This document shows, in pieces, positions 9,771-20,295 of a DNA stretch of 64,000 bases. The stretch is taken from contig BCKQ01000004.1 in NCBI GenBank assembly GCA_001600695.1, positions 620,001 to 684,000 of the forward strand, given 5' to 3'. Numbering within the stretch: position 1 is the first letter of the stretch; each line of letters starts with the position of its first letter. This stretch comes from Ascoidea asiatica. Taxonomy: Eukaryota; Ascomycota; Saccharomycetes; Ascoideales; Ascoideaceae. The translations under genes and the position numbers were made by a program. The notes below the pieces were generated by a model. The model was not told the origin of the DNA, ran no database searches, and worked only from the letters and a program-made list of their open reading frames with translations.

Positions 9771-10253
9771 TCACTTTCTTTCTTTTAATAGTTTATTTCT
9801 TTTTTCTTTTTTCTTTAATCTATCAATTTTCTTTTGGTTAAATTTTTTCTGTAAAATTAGTAATTGTTCTTTTTCTTTTATTGCTTCATTACGTTTTTTA
9901 ATTGAATTAATTTTTTCTAATTTTTTTTCTAATTTTTCATCTTTCAATTGCTTAAATTTTTCATCAATTTGTTTTTTCTTTAATCTTTCATTTTTTTTAA
10001 ATTCCCATGAATTTAGTTTTTTATTTATATTTAAAGATTTTATTCTTACTGGTTGTTTTTTAATTTTCCAATCTTTTCCTATTGTTTTTTTTTTCAAAAA
10101 GTTTAATATGTTAGTTATTTGAAATTTATTTATAATTTGTTATTTGCAAAATAATTAGAAAATATAAGACTTACCATTCACTCTTGAACCTTGTGAAATG
10201 GACTCTTTTTTAGAATCTATGATACTCGATATTGAGTTAGTTGTTTCTGACAT
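9771..10253 (-). CDS. CGR1: Nucleolar rRNA-processing protein Cgr1 (two exons)
   Basis: Small, highly basic coiled-coil protein needed for pre-rRNA processing and 60S assembly in the nucleolus. Exon 1 (10175-10253) is joined to exon 2 (9771-10078), giving 128 residues against about 120 in baker's yeast. The intron (10079-10174) has donor GTAAGT, a CTAAC branch point and a TAG acceptor, and splits a Gly codon. After a short acidic N-terminus come the family hallmarks VNGKDWK, the LNSWEFKKNERLKKKQ segment, a long Lys/Glu helix and the ending KKEKRNKLLKERK, close to yeast MRRREKRNKALKER. The spliced start is required: the exon 2 frame alone lacks the N-terminal part. Confidence 0.92.
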
Positions 10254-10479
10254 ATTTGAATAAAAATATTTGACTTTTATCTTGGATTTATAAAGAAAGA
10301 TAATTAAATGAGTAAAAATCAATAAATATACTGTGTTTTATTGATTTCAATTTATTTCAATTTCGGAAATTAATAAAAATTGATAGAGAAATAAATAAAA
10401 TTTTAACAAAAACAGAATAACCAATTAAATGGATACAAACTTATCACCTGATATAAAACTAAACCCATTATTATGGCGA

Positions 10480-10995
10480 TGTTAAAGCACATGATACTTA
10501 CTGTTACTATTGATTGTTAATCATTTTATTGTTTCAGTAGCATTGTCGTCGAATATTCTAGGCTATTCTTAGACTTTCTAAGACTGCATAGATTGTTTTA
10601 CGTTTACATTCTATTGCGTTCTCAGAATTTCCGTGTGCATGTTAAATGTACTAGAACGTTCTGGGTCTGTATTATTTATTCTTTCATCGAAGTTCTGTGT
10701 GCATCTCGAATGTACTGGAATCTTCGTGTTTGTTCTTAGAATGACGTAGTGTCTTATAGAACAATACTTTATACTATTTCTTTTCTTAAGTATGGGAAGT
10801 GAACTTTCACATACTAAATTTACAAATTTATTTTTATGATGGGTTACCCCTTTTATTTTCCACTAATATAAATAGGGCACTTACCTCCCATATTTTTTAT
10901 ATAATTTTTATATATTTTATATTTTAATTAACAATTGTTTATAATTTGATTTAGATATCTTCTTAGTAATAATTAGATATTTCGTTCGAACTACA
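10480..10995 (+). mobile_element. Possible solo LTR or promoter-like remnant
   Basis: An approximately 515-base non-coding stretch that begins TGTTAAAGCACATG and can be read as ending ...CTACA, so it has TG...CA ends. It has a TATA-like ATATAAATAGGG at 10867-10878, a base composition unlike nearby intergenic DNA (richer in G, with many TCTAGAA/GTTCT words), and a short ORF starting just after it, as in Ty1/copia elements. I see no target-site duplication, no second LTR and no convincing primer-binding site. It could equally be the promoter of a truncated gene. Confidence 0.25.
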
Positions 10996-11001
10996 ATCAC
11001 T

Positions 11002-11139
11002 ATGGCTTCATGGATGCACGCGGTGTTTAATATGGGAACGAGACATAATGAATTTCAAAATGGAAATAAATATAATCATATACAGAGAGAAATTATTAGA
11101 AATGAAGAAATTATCTATATTAAACAAAATAAAATATAA
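11002..11139 (+). CDS. Short ORF after the LTR-like stretch, unknown or truncated
   Basis: A 45-codon frame starting MASWMHAVFNMG, placed 124 bases after a TATA-like box. Its last third runs into the end of dispersed repeat copy 1. I do not recognise it. It could be the first codons of a retrotransposon gag or of a gene cut by the repeat, or chance. Confidence 0.2.
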   Translation: MASWMHAVFNMGTRHNEFQNGNKYNHIQREIIRNEEIIYIKQNKI

Positions 11140-11241
11140 AAAATACAGCCTTTGTAAACAAGATTAGGTTTCAATCAAATTAAACTTTTGATTTTTCTGC
11201 TAAGGAAAAATGTAGTAGCACTTATTGGAAAATAATCTTTA

Positions 11242-11930
11242 TTAAAAAATTCGTAACTCAGTTGGCATTTCACTAGAAACATTAACATATTTTCTCAAAA
11301 TTATATCCAAATCTTTTATGGTGTTTCCTTTTGAATGCGAAAAAAAAGTTTTCGCTTTAATTTTTTTAAAATTAATTTAGTCCCTGAAGTTAATTGAACT
11401 ATTGATTTATAATGATTTGTTGAAATGGCAATCATACCTAACTCTATTGTCCAATGATAAGAGTAATAAAAGTATTCTACACCACTTCGATTTTCCCTAA
11501 CTTCTTTAATTAAATTTTTAGCTTTGTCTATCGATTCAAGTAGAGAAGCAATTTTATTGTTACAATCAAGGCTCAAACTAATATTTTCAAGTAAATGGTC
11601 AAGTCCTAATTGAAGACTTTGAAAACAAGAATTTCCAAACATAGAAAAAGTATTACTCCCAACAGCCAAAAATAGACCAAGTGAATTCATGAAACCGTTT
11701 GGTGAAATAGTTTTGGAATCATTAAATAATTTATTTTTACCATAAAGGTAACATATTTGTTAAAAAAATCATAATCAATTTCAAAGATCTTTCAATATTT
11801 GTTTTTAAATTGGAATCATGTTTAAAGTCATTTTCCCTTCTGATTTGCTTTTATACTGATGTTTATTTGCAATTAAATCAATGTTGAAGTTTTCTGAATT
11901 TTCGAATACTAATAATTTTTCAAAATCCAT
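11242..11930 (-). pseudogene. Broken gene of the dispersed repeat, unknown protein
   Basis: Read on the minus strand, an ATG at 11930 opens a 41-codon frame. The coding trend then continues in a second and a third frame, which opens downstream of an in-frame stop at about 11760 and contains the 124-codon frame 11316-11690. Near 11370 one C present in copy 2 is missing, shifting the frame and ending the protein early; without that loss the frame would run to the TAA at 11242, as in copy 2. The protein is unfamiliar: mildly amphipathic, with a hydrophobic part (SFSMF... and AVGSN) and helical Leu/Ile/Lys segments. At least three frame changes suggest decay, although sequencing error in a repeat is possible. 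Confidence 0.7.
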
Positions 11931-12087
11931 AATTATATTTGAATATCTATTTTTAGGAACCAAAACTTTTTGATTACAGATTTTTAATTATTTAATAATT
12001 ATCAATAAATTAAAAAAAAAAAATTAGTGAACAGTCTTCTTTTCTATTAATTTTTGGAAACAACATATTTGAGTTAAAAAATTATAT

Positions 12088-12088
12088 N
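12088..12088. other. Single ambiguous base N
   Basis: A lone n within repeat copy 1, in the very segment that is an 855-base gap in copy 2. It marks uncertain assembly of this repeat. Confidence 0.95.
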
Positions 12089-12350
12089 TAATAAATAAAA
12101 TTGCTATAAAACATACAACTAAGAAATGCTTAGGGTTTTCAATGAAATATAAAATTTAAATCAATTTAGCAAACAATAAGAAATTTAAGATTAATTAAGG
12201 TTATCTTTCAATATGTCACTGGAAACTTAAATATTATCATACACTACTATTGTAATCGTAAAATAAAAATAAAACCCATAAAGTTGGCTCTAGTAATACA
12301 CATGATAACAAATAAAAAAAACGATTAATATGGCTACATACGTGCACATG

Positions 12351-13500
12351 AAAAAATAACAAAATCCTCATATATGGGGTCGTACACGCATGTGATAGTT
12401 TAGATAAATACCAAATATTTGGCGACTGTGATGCATGGGTTTGTGTTTTATTTCAATTTTCGATAGCTAGTCTAATAATAGCAGCACAGGTAGTCGAGGC
12501 TCGATTGGGAAGGAGGCTGTTGCCGAAAGCAGCAATCACCCACCACACCGTGAACCTCCCGTGAGGTTTCCGTGAAGTTTTCTCCCAGCGAGTGAAGAAG
12601 AAATGAAAAATGAATAACGCTGAGTGAATGTGAATATTCTGCAGAACAACAACAACATCAACAACAGTAGTATTAACAATAATAACAATAATAACAATAT
12701 CAAAAACAGAAACAGGAACCAGAAACATCAGAAAAGAAAAGAAAAGAAAAAGAATTTGCAAACCTGCTTGAATTGTATCATTTTCACTCTCGTTGCTATT
12801 ATTCTGATTCTATTTCCATTAATTCTTATTCTGATTCTTATTCTTATTTTATTTCTATTTTATTTTATATCTATTTCTATTTTATTCTAAATCATTGATA
12901 TATTCTTTTTTATTCATATCGTTTTTAAAGATATCCATATTAATCAATTATTCTTTCTATTATACCAACTACAGTTCATTCATTTATCATTAATCGAATA
13001 TATATTATCTATTATCTAAAATCAAATATAACTTACAACTTATAACTTATTTATTAATTCAATTTAATATATTCTTATATCTTACTTATTCGTTTCTTTA
13101 TCTCTTTTATTTCAAATAAATTCAAATCAATTATCATAAATTATCAACAACAAATTATTCAACAATTCAAATATATTGATATATTCATTTACTCATTTAT
13201 TTAACTACCAAGATAACTTCACCAATTTATTTTTATTATTTCTATTTATATCCATTATCCACATTTAAATTTCCATAATCTTTAATAAATAATTATTAAT
13301 ATATTCAATCGTTATCTTATTTTTATATCTATTTCAAAATCCATTATCCATTTTCCATTAATCATTAATCAATATCCATTATTCATTATCCATTATCCAT
13401 TATCCATCATTCATTATCCATAATAATATAATATCTAATACTTAATACTTAATACTTAATACAATATCAAAATTAATATCCTTAAATAATCAATATAATA
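12351..13500 (+). promoter_or_regulatory. Long upstream region and leader of RAX2
   Basis: About 1.15 kb without a believable gene. 12470-12620 is unusually GC-rich and contains CCGTGAACCTCCCGTGAGG-type words, possibly regulator sites. From about 12620 to the ATG at 13501 it is AT-rich and low in complexity: AAC/AAT-rich tracts near 12640-12730, then long T/A-rich runs. Frames of 88-102 codons here are compositional and lack family features. Confidence 0.5.
13368..13432. repeat. Tandem (A)TTATCC-type short repeat
   Basis: Repeated CATTATC/ATTCATTATCCATTATCC heptamer-like units, at least eight, in the RAX2 leader about 70-130 bases before the ATG. Confidence 0.7.
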
Positions 13501-16500
13501 ATGCACCCAATAAAGTTTTTATCCTCAATAATAATATCATTTCTTATAATAATATCTCAGTTATCAATAAATGTACTAGCAGAAGAAGATTCTTCAAATT
13601 CAACATCAATATCTACAAACTCATCATCATCATCATCATCATCAGCAAATACCATATTCGATGTTGACTTAATTCAAAAACCTTCCTTAAATTTCAACTC
13701 TTTTGGTAATAAAATTGGTTTCTTAGGTCAATTTGATTCAGCTTCTTTATATAATTATAATGGTCAACAAAATTTATATACTTTAAATAATAATTATAAT
13801 AATATCTCAAATATTTATATCTATGATAATATTAATTTATATAAAAATGATTCAAATAATAATTCAATTTCAATTAAAGGTTCAAATATTTTAAAATTTG
13901 CAAATTTAACAGGTTTAATATCTTTAATTCAACCAATTAATAATTATTCTTTTTTATTAATTGGTGATTTATCTTCAATTAATCAATTATCTTTAAATAA
14001 TGATACTTCTTTTAATACATCTATAAATTCAACAATTAATTCAAAACCTTTTATTTTTGATATTCAAAATAATAATATACTTGATTTAGATCCAAATGAT
14101 CTAATTAATGGTACTATTTCAACTTTATTATATGATGATGATAATTCTAAAATTTATTTCGGTGGAAATTTATCTTTTAATAATACTTATGGTTCTTTTT
14201 ATTATGATATTGAAAAAAATTCTTTAAATGTTTTACCATTTAAAGGTTTTAATAAAGGTTCAAAAATTAATAAAATTTTAAAAATTGATGATAATTCAAT
14301 CTTATTTTCTGGAGATTTTTATAATTTAGGTATTCCAAGTTTATTATTCACAAATCAATCTTATTTTTTAAATTATAATAATTCTTTATATAATTCAAAA
14401 AATAAAACTTCAAATAATACTACAATTAAAATTGAAAGTGATCAAGTTGTTTCTTTTAAATATGCTGAAATTACAACTGATGAAACTGATACTTCAATTT
14501 CAACTCCAGATTCAATAATTTGTCCATCTGATGATTCAAATGGTTGGTTAATGACTGAAAATATAGATTCTGGTGCTTGGTTAGCTGATTTACCTTTCAC
14601 TGTTTATCCAACAAAAATTAGACTTTATAATTCAAAATATAATGATAATTCTGGTGTTAAAACTTTTAGATTAATAACTTCTCCTTCAAATTCAATAATG
14701 AACTTAACTTATATTGATCCAACAACAAATGAATTAACAACTTGTAATCAATGGTGTACTTTATATCAACAAACTGAATTAGAATCTCTTTATGAAGATT
14801 TAGAATCTGAATATTCAAATAATATAACTAATATAACTTCAATTGATTATAATAATGATGATGATGTTTCTTCAACTTTATCTTGGGGTCCTGAATATCA
14901 AGATTTTGGATTTGTTAATAATTTAAAAGTTGATTATTTAAATTTTCACGTTTATGATTATTATGGTTCAAGAGCAGGTTTAGCTGGTTTAGAATTATTT
15001 ACTGGTGAAATTTTAACTTATGCAAATGATACTTTAAATGAACCAAATTGTGATGATTCTTCTTATGGTGAATCTTATTCAAAATTAATTGGTTCTGATT
15101 GGGTTGAAAGTGTAACTGGAACTTTTTCAACTATTGAAATTTCAACTTCTGATTCTGATGCTGAAAATATAGGTGTAATATTTTATCCAAATATTTCATA
15201 TTCTGGTACTTATTCAATCTCTTTATATACCCCAGGTTGTCAAAGTGATGGTACTTGTGATACAAGAGGTATGGTTTCTGTGATTTTATATGATGCTCAA
15301 AATAATACTTTAGACGATTTTATTTCTTATCAAAATAATGAATTTGAAAAAATTGAACATCTTTATACAGGTCATTTAAATGTTACTGATCCATATGATG
15401 AAGATTATGATGAAGAAGCAAGACCAAGAGTTGAATTATATTATTCGAATTATATTCTTGGTCAAAATACTTCAATTGTTCAAATGGTTGCTGATAAAGT
15501 TGCTGTAACTGTTTTAAGTCTTGATGCAGTTTATAATACTACAAATTCAACTACCTCTAAAAACAGTACTACATTGAATAATGTTACTATAGATGATGAA
15601 TATATTATTTTTTTAAATGGTTTATTTGAATATGATATTTCAAATTTTACTTCCTTTCCAGAAGATTATTTAACTTACAATTTTTCTTCAGAGTCTTTTG
15701 AAAATACATTTGTTGGAAATTCTTCTTTGAATAGATTAATGCCAAAATATTTCAATAAAAATATTTCAATTAATGGTATGGTTAATGTCAATGATACTTT
15801 ATATTTTGGTGGTGATTTTAGATCAAGTAAATATGGTAAATTTTTCTTCTCAGCTGACATAGATTCCTATGATACTGATCTAAATGAATTAGAAATAACT
15901 CCACAAAAAATGGATCATCCTTTTACTTATTCAATTCAAAATTTATATACGGATACTTCTGAAGATGTTATAGCTGTTGGATTTTTCAATTCTAATTCTT
16001 CAAATGAGGATAGTAATTATAATCATATTGCAAAATATTCACATTCTGAATTTTCTTCTTTCAGTGGTGGTGTTTCTGATTCTATTTTTCATTTTTCAGA
16101 AGTTTTTGTAAATGGAAGTAACTATTTTATTTTTAGTACTCAAAATTTTGATAATTTCCATATTTGGGATAATTCAAATTCAGAATGGTTATCAGATGAA
16201 AATTTCATATTAAATGTTACTGCTTCGGGTATTTCAAGTAATAATGAAATTGCCCTTATTTTAGGAAATATTGTTATCAGAGGTTCTTCAACAAATAATG
16301 GTGTATTTATTAATCAAAATAGTGATTTATCAGCTTTTGGATTTGAATTCTCAAATTCTTCTTCAAATATTATTTCAGAAAGTTTATGGATTAATGATAC
16401 ATTAACTGTAATTGGTGGAGATTTTGAAACAAGTGATGGAATCAATAATATATTATTCATTCAAACCAATGGAACAACAGAATATTCTGGTTTAGATAGT

Positions 16501-17748
16501 CTTATAAATTGGCATAATTCAACTGTTTCCACTATTAATAAAGATCAAAATGGAAGATATTTATATATTGGAACTAGTGGTGAAGCAGGTTTACATGATG
16601 ATTCTTCCACAAGTAATGTGTTTATATATGATCTTTATTATAATAATTTTACAATTCCATCACCTGTTATTTCAGATAGTGGAGAACCTGAAATAAATGC
16701 ACTTGTATATAATGAAAAGCAAGATGTTTTAATTGTTGGAGGTTCTTTTGATAAAGCTTCATCAATTGATTGCTCTAATTTATGTTTTTATGATTTATCT
16801 GCCTTAAGGTGGAATGATTTATCAAGTACAAGTATATCATCTGGTACAGTTTATTCAATGAATTTAACCAGTAATACAGAATTATTTTTAACAGGAAATA
16901 TGACAATAGAAAATGTTCAAGGATATCTCGCAACTTTTGATTTTTCAACTTCACTATTACAGGTCAATCATGATTTAAATGACCCAACTACAACTACTAC
17001 TTCAACTAGTGGTAGTTCATCTTCTTCAGATTCTACTTCATCTTCTACAAAACGTAAGAGAGCAGTTCTTGAACAGTCATCATCAACAACCGATACTACA
17101 GATGAAACTACAGCTGCTGTTCCTTCGACTGTTAAACAATTTATATTGGTTGATGGTAGTGATGACAGCAATGATAGGGTTCTTCTTTTGGGTGATAATT
17201 TTATTTCTGGATATAATAAATCAGCTTGGAGTAGATTGGATTTACTTACAGATGAACTTGTACCAGGAGAATCAACATTTTCAATGTTTAGATTGGTTTC
17301 AATTGAAGATCCAGAAGTAAAATCTAGCTCATTTTTTGATAAAGAATATGTTTTAGTTGTTGCAGGTAACATTGTTTTTGAAGAATATGGTAATATGTCA
17401 GTTGCATTATTTAATGGTAGTAATTGGTTTCCATATTTAAATGTTTTTTCAAATAATGATTCACAATCACAGGTTTTAAGTATAATATTAAATAAAGCTA
17501 TATCATCAGATATGAAAGATCAAAATTCAGTTAAACATGAAAAATTAAATAGGGGATGGATAGTATTTATAGCATTTGCATTGGCATTAGGAACAGTAAT
17601 GTTACTTTCACTTTTTGCGGTATTAGTAGCAATGTTCAGAAGAAGAAAAAACGAATATGATCCAAGTCTGAGAACAAGAATAGAAGAACAAGAAATGGTA
17701 CAGTCGGTACCTCCAGCACAATTATTTGATGAATTCAAACGTCAGTAG
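13501..17748 (+). CDS. RAX2: Bud-site-selection membrane glycoprotein Rax2
   Basis: Rax2 forms a cortical landmark with Rax1 at bud necks and scars, needed for bipolar budding; in hyphal yeasts it helps set tip growth and branching. The 1,415 residues comprise a signal peptide (about 1-27), a very large Asn/Ser-rich lumenal/extracellular domain with dozens of N-glycosylation sequons and a predicted beta-propeller (KIGFLGQFDS, LYFGGDFRSSKYG, VLIVGGSFD), one membrane span (about 1352-1379) and a 36-residue basic cytoplasmic tail ending FDEFKRQ. The family segment ADLPFTVYPTKIRLYNSKY is clear. A KRKR site near residue 1184, inside a Ser/Thr-rich linker, could be cut by Kex2. The start follows a long AT-rich leader and gives a good signal peptide. 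Confidence 0.93.
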   Translation: MHPIKFLSSIIISFLIIISQLSINVLAEEDSSNSTSISTNSSSSSSSSANTIFDVDLIQKPSLNFNSFGNKIGFLGQFDSASLYNYNGQQNLYTLNNNYNNISNIYIYDNINLYKNDSNNNSISIKGSNILKFANLTGLISLIQPINNYSFLLIGDLSSINQLSLNNDTSFNTSINSTINSKPFIFDIQNNNILDLDPNDLINGTISTLLYDDDNSKIYFGGNLSFNNTYGSFYYDIEKNSLNVLPFKGFNKGSKINKILKIDDNSILFSGDFYNLGIPSLLFTNQSYFLNYNNSLYNSKNKTSNNTTIKIESDQVVSFKYAEITTDETDTSISTPDSIICPSDDSNGWLMTENIDSGAWLADLPFTVYPTKIRLYNSKYNDNSGVKTFRLITSPSNSIMNLTYIDPTTNELTTCNQWCTLYQQTELESLYEDLESEYSNNITNITSIDYNNDDDVSSTLSWGPEYQDFGFVNNLKVDYLNFHVYDYYGSRAGLAGLELFTGEILTYANDTLNEPNCDDSSYGESYSKLIGSDWVESVTGTFSTIEISTSDSDAENIGVIFYPNISYSGTYSISLYTPGCQSDGTCDTRGMVSVILYDAQNNTLDDFISYQNNEFEKIEHLYTGHLNVTDPYDEDYDEEARPRVELYYSNYILGQNTSIVQMVADKVAVTVLSLDAVYNTTNSTTSKNSTTLNNVTIDDEYIIFLNGLFEYDISNFTSFPEDYLTYNFSSESFENTFVGNSSLNRLMPKYFNKNISINGMVNVNDTLYFGGDFRSSKYGKFFFSADIDSYDTDLNELEITPQKMDHPFTYSIQNLYTDTSEDVIAVGFFNSNSSNEDSNYNHIAKYSHSEFSSFSGGVSDSIFHFSEVFVNGSNYFIFSTQNFDNFHIWDNSNSEWLSDENFILNVTASGISSNNEIALILGNIVIRGSSTNNGVFINQNSDLSAFGFEFSNSSSNIISESLWINDTLTVIGGDFETSDGINNILFIQTNGTTEYSGLDSLINWHNSTVSTINKDQNGRYLYIGTSGEAGLHDDSSTSNVFIYDLYYNNFTIPSPVISDSGEPEINALVYNEKQDVLIVGGSFDKASSIDCSNLCFYDLSALRWNDLSSTSISSGTVYSMNLTSNTELFLTGNMTIENVQGYLATFDFSTSLLQVNHDLNDPTTTTTSTSGSSSSSDSTSSSTKRKRAVLEQSSSTTDTTDETTAAVPSTVKQFILVDGSDDSNDRVLLLGDNFISGYNKSAWSRLDLLTDELVPGESTFSMFRLVSIEDPEVKSSSFFDKEYVLVVAGNIVFEEYGNMSVALFNGSNWFPYLNVFSNNDSQSQVLSIILNKAISSDMKDQNSVKHEKLNRGWIVFIAFALALGTVMLLSLFAVLVAMFRRRKNEYDPSLRTRIEEQEMVQSVPPAQLFDEFKRQ

Positions 17749-18511
17749 TCTGTTTACATTTATTATCATATTTTTCAATTAAACAAAAATACAATTTTAA
17801 TTTTAATTTTAATTTAATTTTGAATTTGAATTATTATATCCAACATTGTTTTATTTTATTTAATTTTACTTTATTTCTTTTTATTTTACTTTTCAAATGC
17901 TATTTTTTCTATGGTTTCCTTTTTTTTGTAACTTTGCTTTTTCTTTTCAATCTCTTGAGTTGTTGCACCTTCTTTGTCTGTGTTTTACTTTTTTTAATAT
18001 ATTCTCAAGTTTTTGTTTGGACTTTTATAATTTTCATTTTCTTTAAGTTAGTTAATTTTCTGTATTAATTGATATATATATATATTTATATATATTTATA
18101 TTTATATCACTGCCAAATACTGAATCATGTAGACAATCAATCAAATAAATCTGGATCAATGCAATTAATTCTGCTGATAGAACACACGAAGAAATTCAAC
18201 CAAATAAATATAAATTTATTACTGAAATGAACTTATCTCAATTAAAAGAACGTCTAATGATCACGTGCATAAAACCTTGATCTCTAATCTTTTTTAGTGT
18301 TTTTATTTTTTTCCTTCCTGCAAACAATATAAAAAGACGCTTTTTCCCGTTTTTACATCCTGCCAAATTTTCAAATCTTCAGACATTCGAGATAATCAAC
18401 ACACAATAAATCAACACATGAATATCAATCAATCAGTTAATTTATCAATAAATCAATATATAATTTAATCAATAAAAAGCAAGACACTCAGTTATTACTC
18501 AGTAAACAAAA
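17749..18511 (+). promoter_or_regulatory. Spacer between RAX2 and BUR6
   Basis: T-rich 3' sequence of RAX2, a (TA)n/TTTATA tract at about 18070-18107, then the BUR6 promoter. A perfect CACGTG E-box (Cbf1-type) is at 18262-18267, about 245 bases before the BUR6 ATG. The leader is rich in AATCAATCA-type repeats. The frame at 17820-18068 is a product of the T-rich tract and not a gene. Confidence 0.5.
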
Positions 18512-18865
18512 ATGTCAGAAACTCCAACTTATGACTTAATAAAAACACATTTCCCAGCTGCAAGAATAAAGAAATTAATGCAAAGTGATGAAGATATTGG
18601 AAAAGTTGCACAAGTTACACCAGTAGTTGTTGGAAAAGCTTTAGAAATATTTTTATGTAAATTAGTTGAAAAATCTTGTGATGAAGCAAGATTATCTGGT
18701 GCTAAAAGAATTAATGCCCAACATGTTAAAAGTGCAATTGAAAAAAATGAAAAATTTGATTTTTTAGTTGAAGTTGTTGCAAAATATGCAAATCCAAATT
18801 CTCAGAATAATAATAGTACTGCTAATAGTAATACTAATACTAGTAACAGTGGTTCAAATCCTTAA
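18512..18865 (+). CDS. BUR6: NC2-alpha (Bur6/DRAP1) histone-fold transcription repressor subunit
   Basis: With NC2-beta (Ncb2), this nuclear protein binds TBP on DNA and blocks or redirects preinitiation complex assembly. The 117 residues have an H2A-like histone fold at about residues 10-90: FPAARIKKLMQSDEDIGKVA, then the TPVVVGKALEIFLCKLVEKS helix and RINAQHVKSAIEKNEKFDFL, which match NC2-alpha. The usual DEDIGKV motif and FDFL ending distinguish it from Dpb3/Dls1 and Hap5. The C-terminal tail is a short Asn/Ser/Thr-rich extension. The protein is shorter than baker's yeast Bur6 (142 residues) mainly in the N-terminus. Confidence 0.93.
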   Translation: MSETPTYDLIKTHFPAARIKKLMQSDEDIGKVAQVTPVVVGKALEIFLCKLVEKSCDEARLSGAKRINAQHVKSAIEKNEKFDFLVEVVAKYANPNSQNNNSTANSNTNTSNSGSNP

Positions 18866-20295
18866 TTTCACATTCCAATGTTATATATCAATTCTATCTC
18901 TTATATTATTTATATCTTTCTATATCACTTATCTTTAATTCTACTGTAATTCTATTTTATTTTTGACCTTTTCTTTTAATTTCTAATTTTTTATCTCTTA
19001 TCTCTTGTTTCTTATTTCATATTTCATATATCTATGTCTTTTTATATTTCTTATTATTTATAATGGCGGTTGTTATTCACTCATATTTATACAATTAATG
19101 CATAATGATTATATTTTTATCATTTCACTCCTTTAAAACAATCTACAATCAATCGGTAAGTCAATCAATTAAACTATTAAACAAAAATTGGCCAAAACTG
19201 ATCAAAATCTATCCATAATTTCCATAATCCCATGACAATTATTGACACCTCTCCCTAATTATGACTTATTTCTTAAAAAATAAAAATTAGTCTAAAAAAA
19301 CAGACTAAAACTGAGTTAAAATAACTGAGTAAAAATGAAAAAGCCTGAGCAAAGTGACACGAAATGTATTCAAATTGATTTAATGTTAAATAATATTATA
19401 TAATTTTAATTAAATATCATTCTTTCTTTGAAAAAAAGTGATACTCTTTTTGAAATTCAATGAATACTATTCCCATAAAATTCATTGCTCGACTATTTTT
19501 TTTTTTATTCTTTTTTTTTCTGGGGTAGGGCTTTTTCATTCACTACTACAAATAATAAATATCAATATTGATTTTTAAATTAGTAAAACAGCAACAACAA
19601 CAACAACAACAACAATAAAAATAATAATCACATAACAGTGATAAACAAAGTAATCAAAAGAATAATATTATTGTATCGTCATGCTTTAAATGCCTTTCAT
19701 AAACTCTTGCTCCTTTGATATCTCGAGACTTTGATGCTTTGCTGTGCAAATGTAAAATAATCATTCTTTAACTAGCCCACATATTCGATTATGTCTTTGA
19801 TAAAGACTATTTTATTATTATTATTAATCAATAAACTCTGAAAAATGATACTCTGGCTATCTATCTATCTTTATTCAATCCTTAGATAATATTAATACTT
19901 ATTAAATTAATTGTAGTGAAATTATCAAATTAAAAGATTCAGGTTATTTGTAACAATTTGTTGTTTATTACTTCTCTGCTTAACTCTATAAATCAGATAA
20001 ACTATATAAATAACGACACTTCCCGAGTTTTCTCAATTGCTTTTTTATTTCTATTCTATCTCATCAAATAATAATTACAGATACAGTATATCAATTTATT
20101 AATTTATTTATCACTTTTATTATTGCATGATTATCTTTTAACAAAATTCTTTTTTCAATTCAATTAATTCAATTATTTACTTTTCTTCATTATTAATATT
20201 CAATAAAATTTTATATTAAACATTTACACAATATAACTCATTTATATTAATACTATAAATTACTCAAACAATCAAATATTTCTTTCTCTTAGAAA
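18866..20295 (+). promoter_or_regulatory. 1.4-kb spacer and promoter of the FGGY kinase gene
   Basis: No gene seen on either strand. It contains a (CAA)n tract (about 19589-19615), poly-T runs near 19500-19520 and AT-rich leader sequence up to the ATG at 20296. Its length suggests a regulated promoter, but I recognise no specific sites. Confidence 0.45.

Larger units (their letters stand above)
11050..12350 (-). repeat. Dispersed repeat, copy 1 (inverted partner of 61.8-63.5 kb)
   Basis: Reverse-complement alignment by eye matches 11100-11695 to 62911-63505 and 12140-12348 to about 61846-62055. The first block is nearly identical (roughly 95% where I counted); the second becomes more diverged toward its outer end. 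The outer limits are fuzzy: near 11050 matching continues only with indels, and it stops at about 12350 after the word ATATGGCTACATACGTGCAC. I found no terminal inverted repeats or target duplication. The unit carries one gene (broken in this copy) on the minus strand. Confidence 0.88.

Noticed and set aside
12453-12890. Overlapping 88- and 102-codon frames upstream of RAX2
   Set aside because: Compositional frames in an AAC/T-rich leader on opposite strands, with no family features.
17820-18068. 82-codon hydrophobic frame after RAX2
   Set aside because: Arises from a T-rich 3' region (Phe/Leu runs), and the frame has no ATG start.
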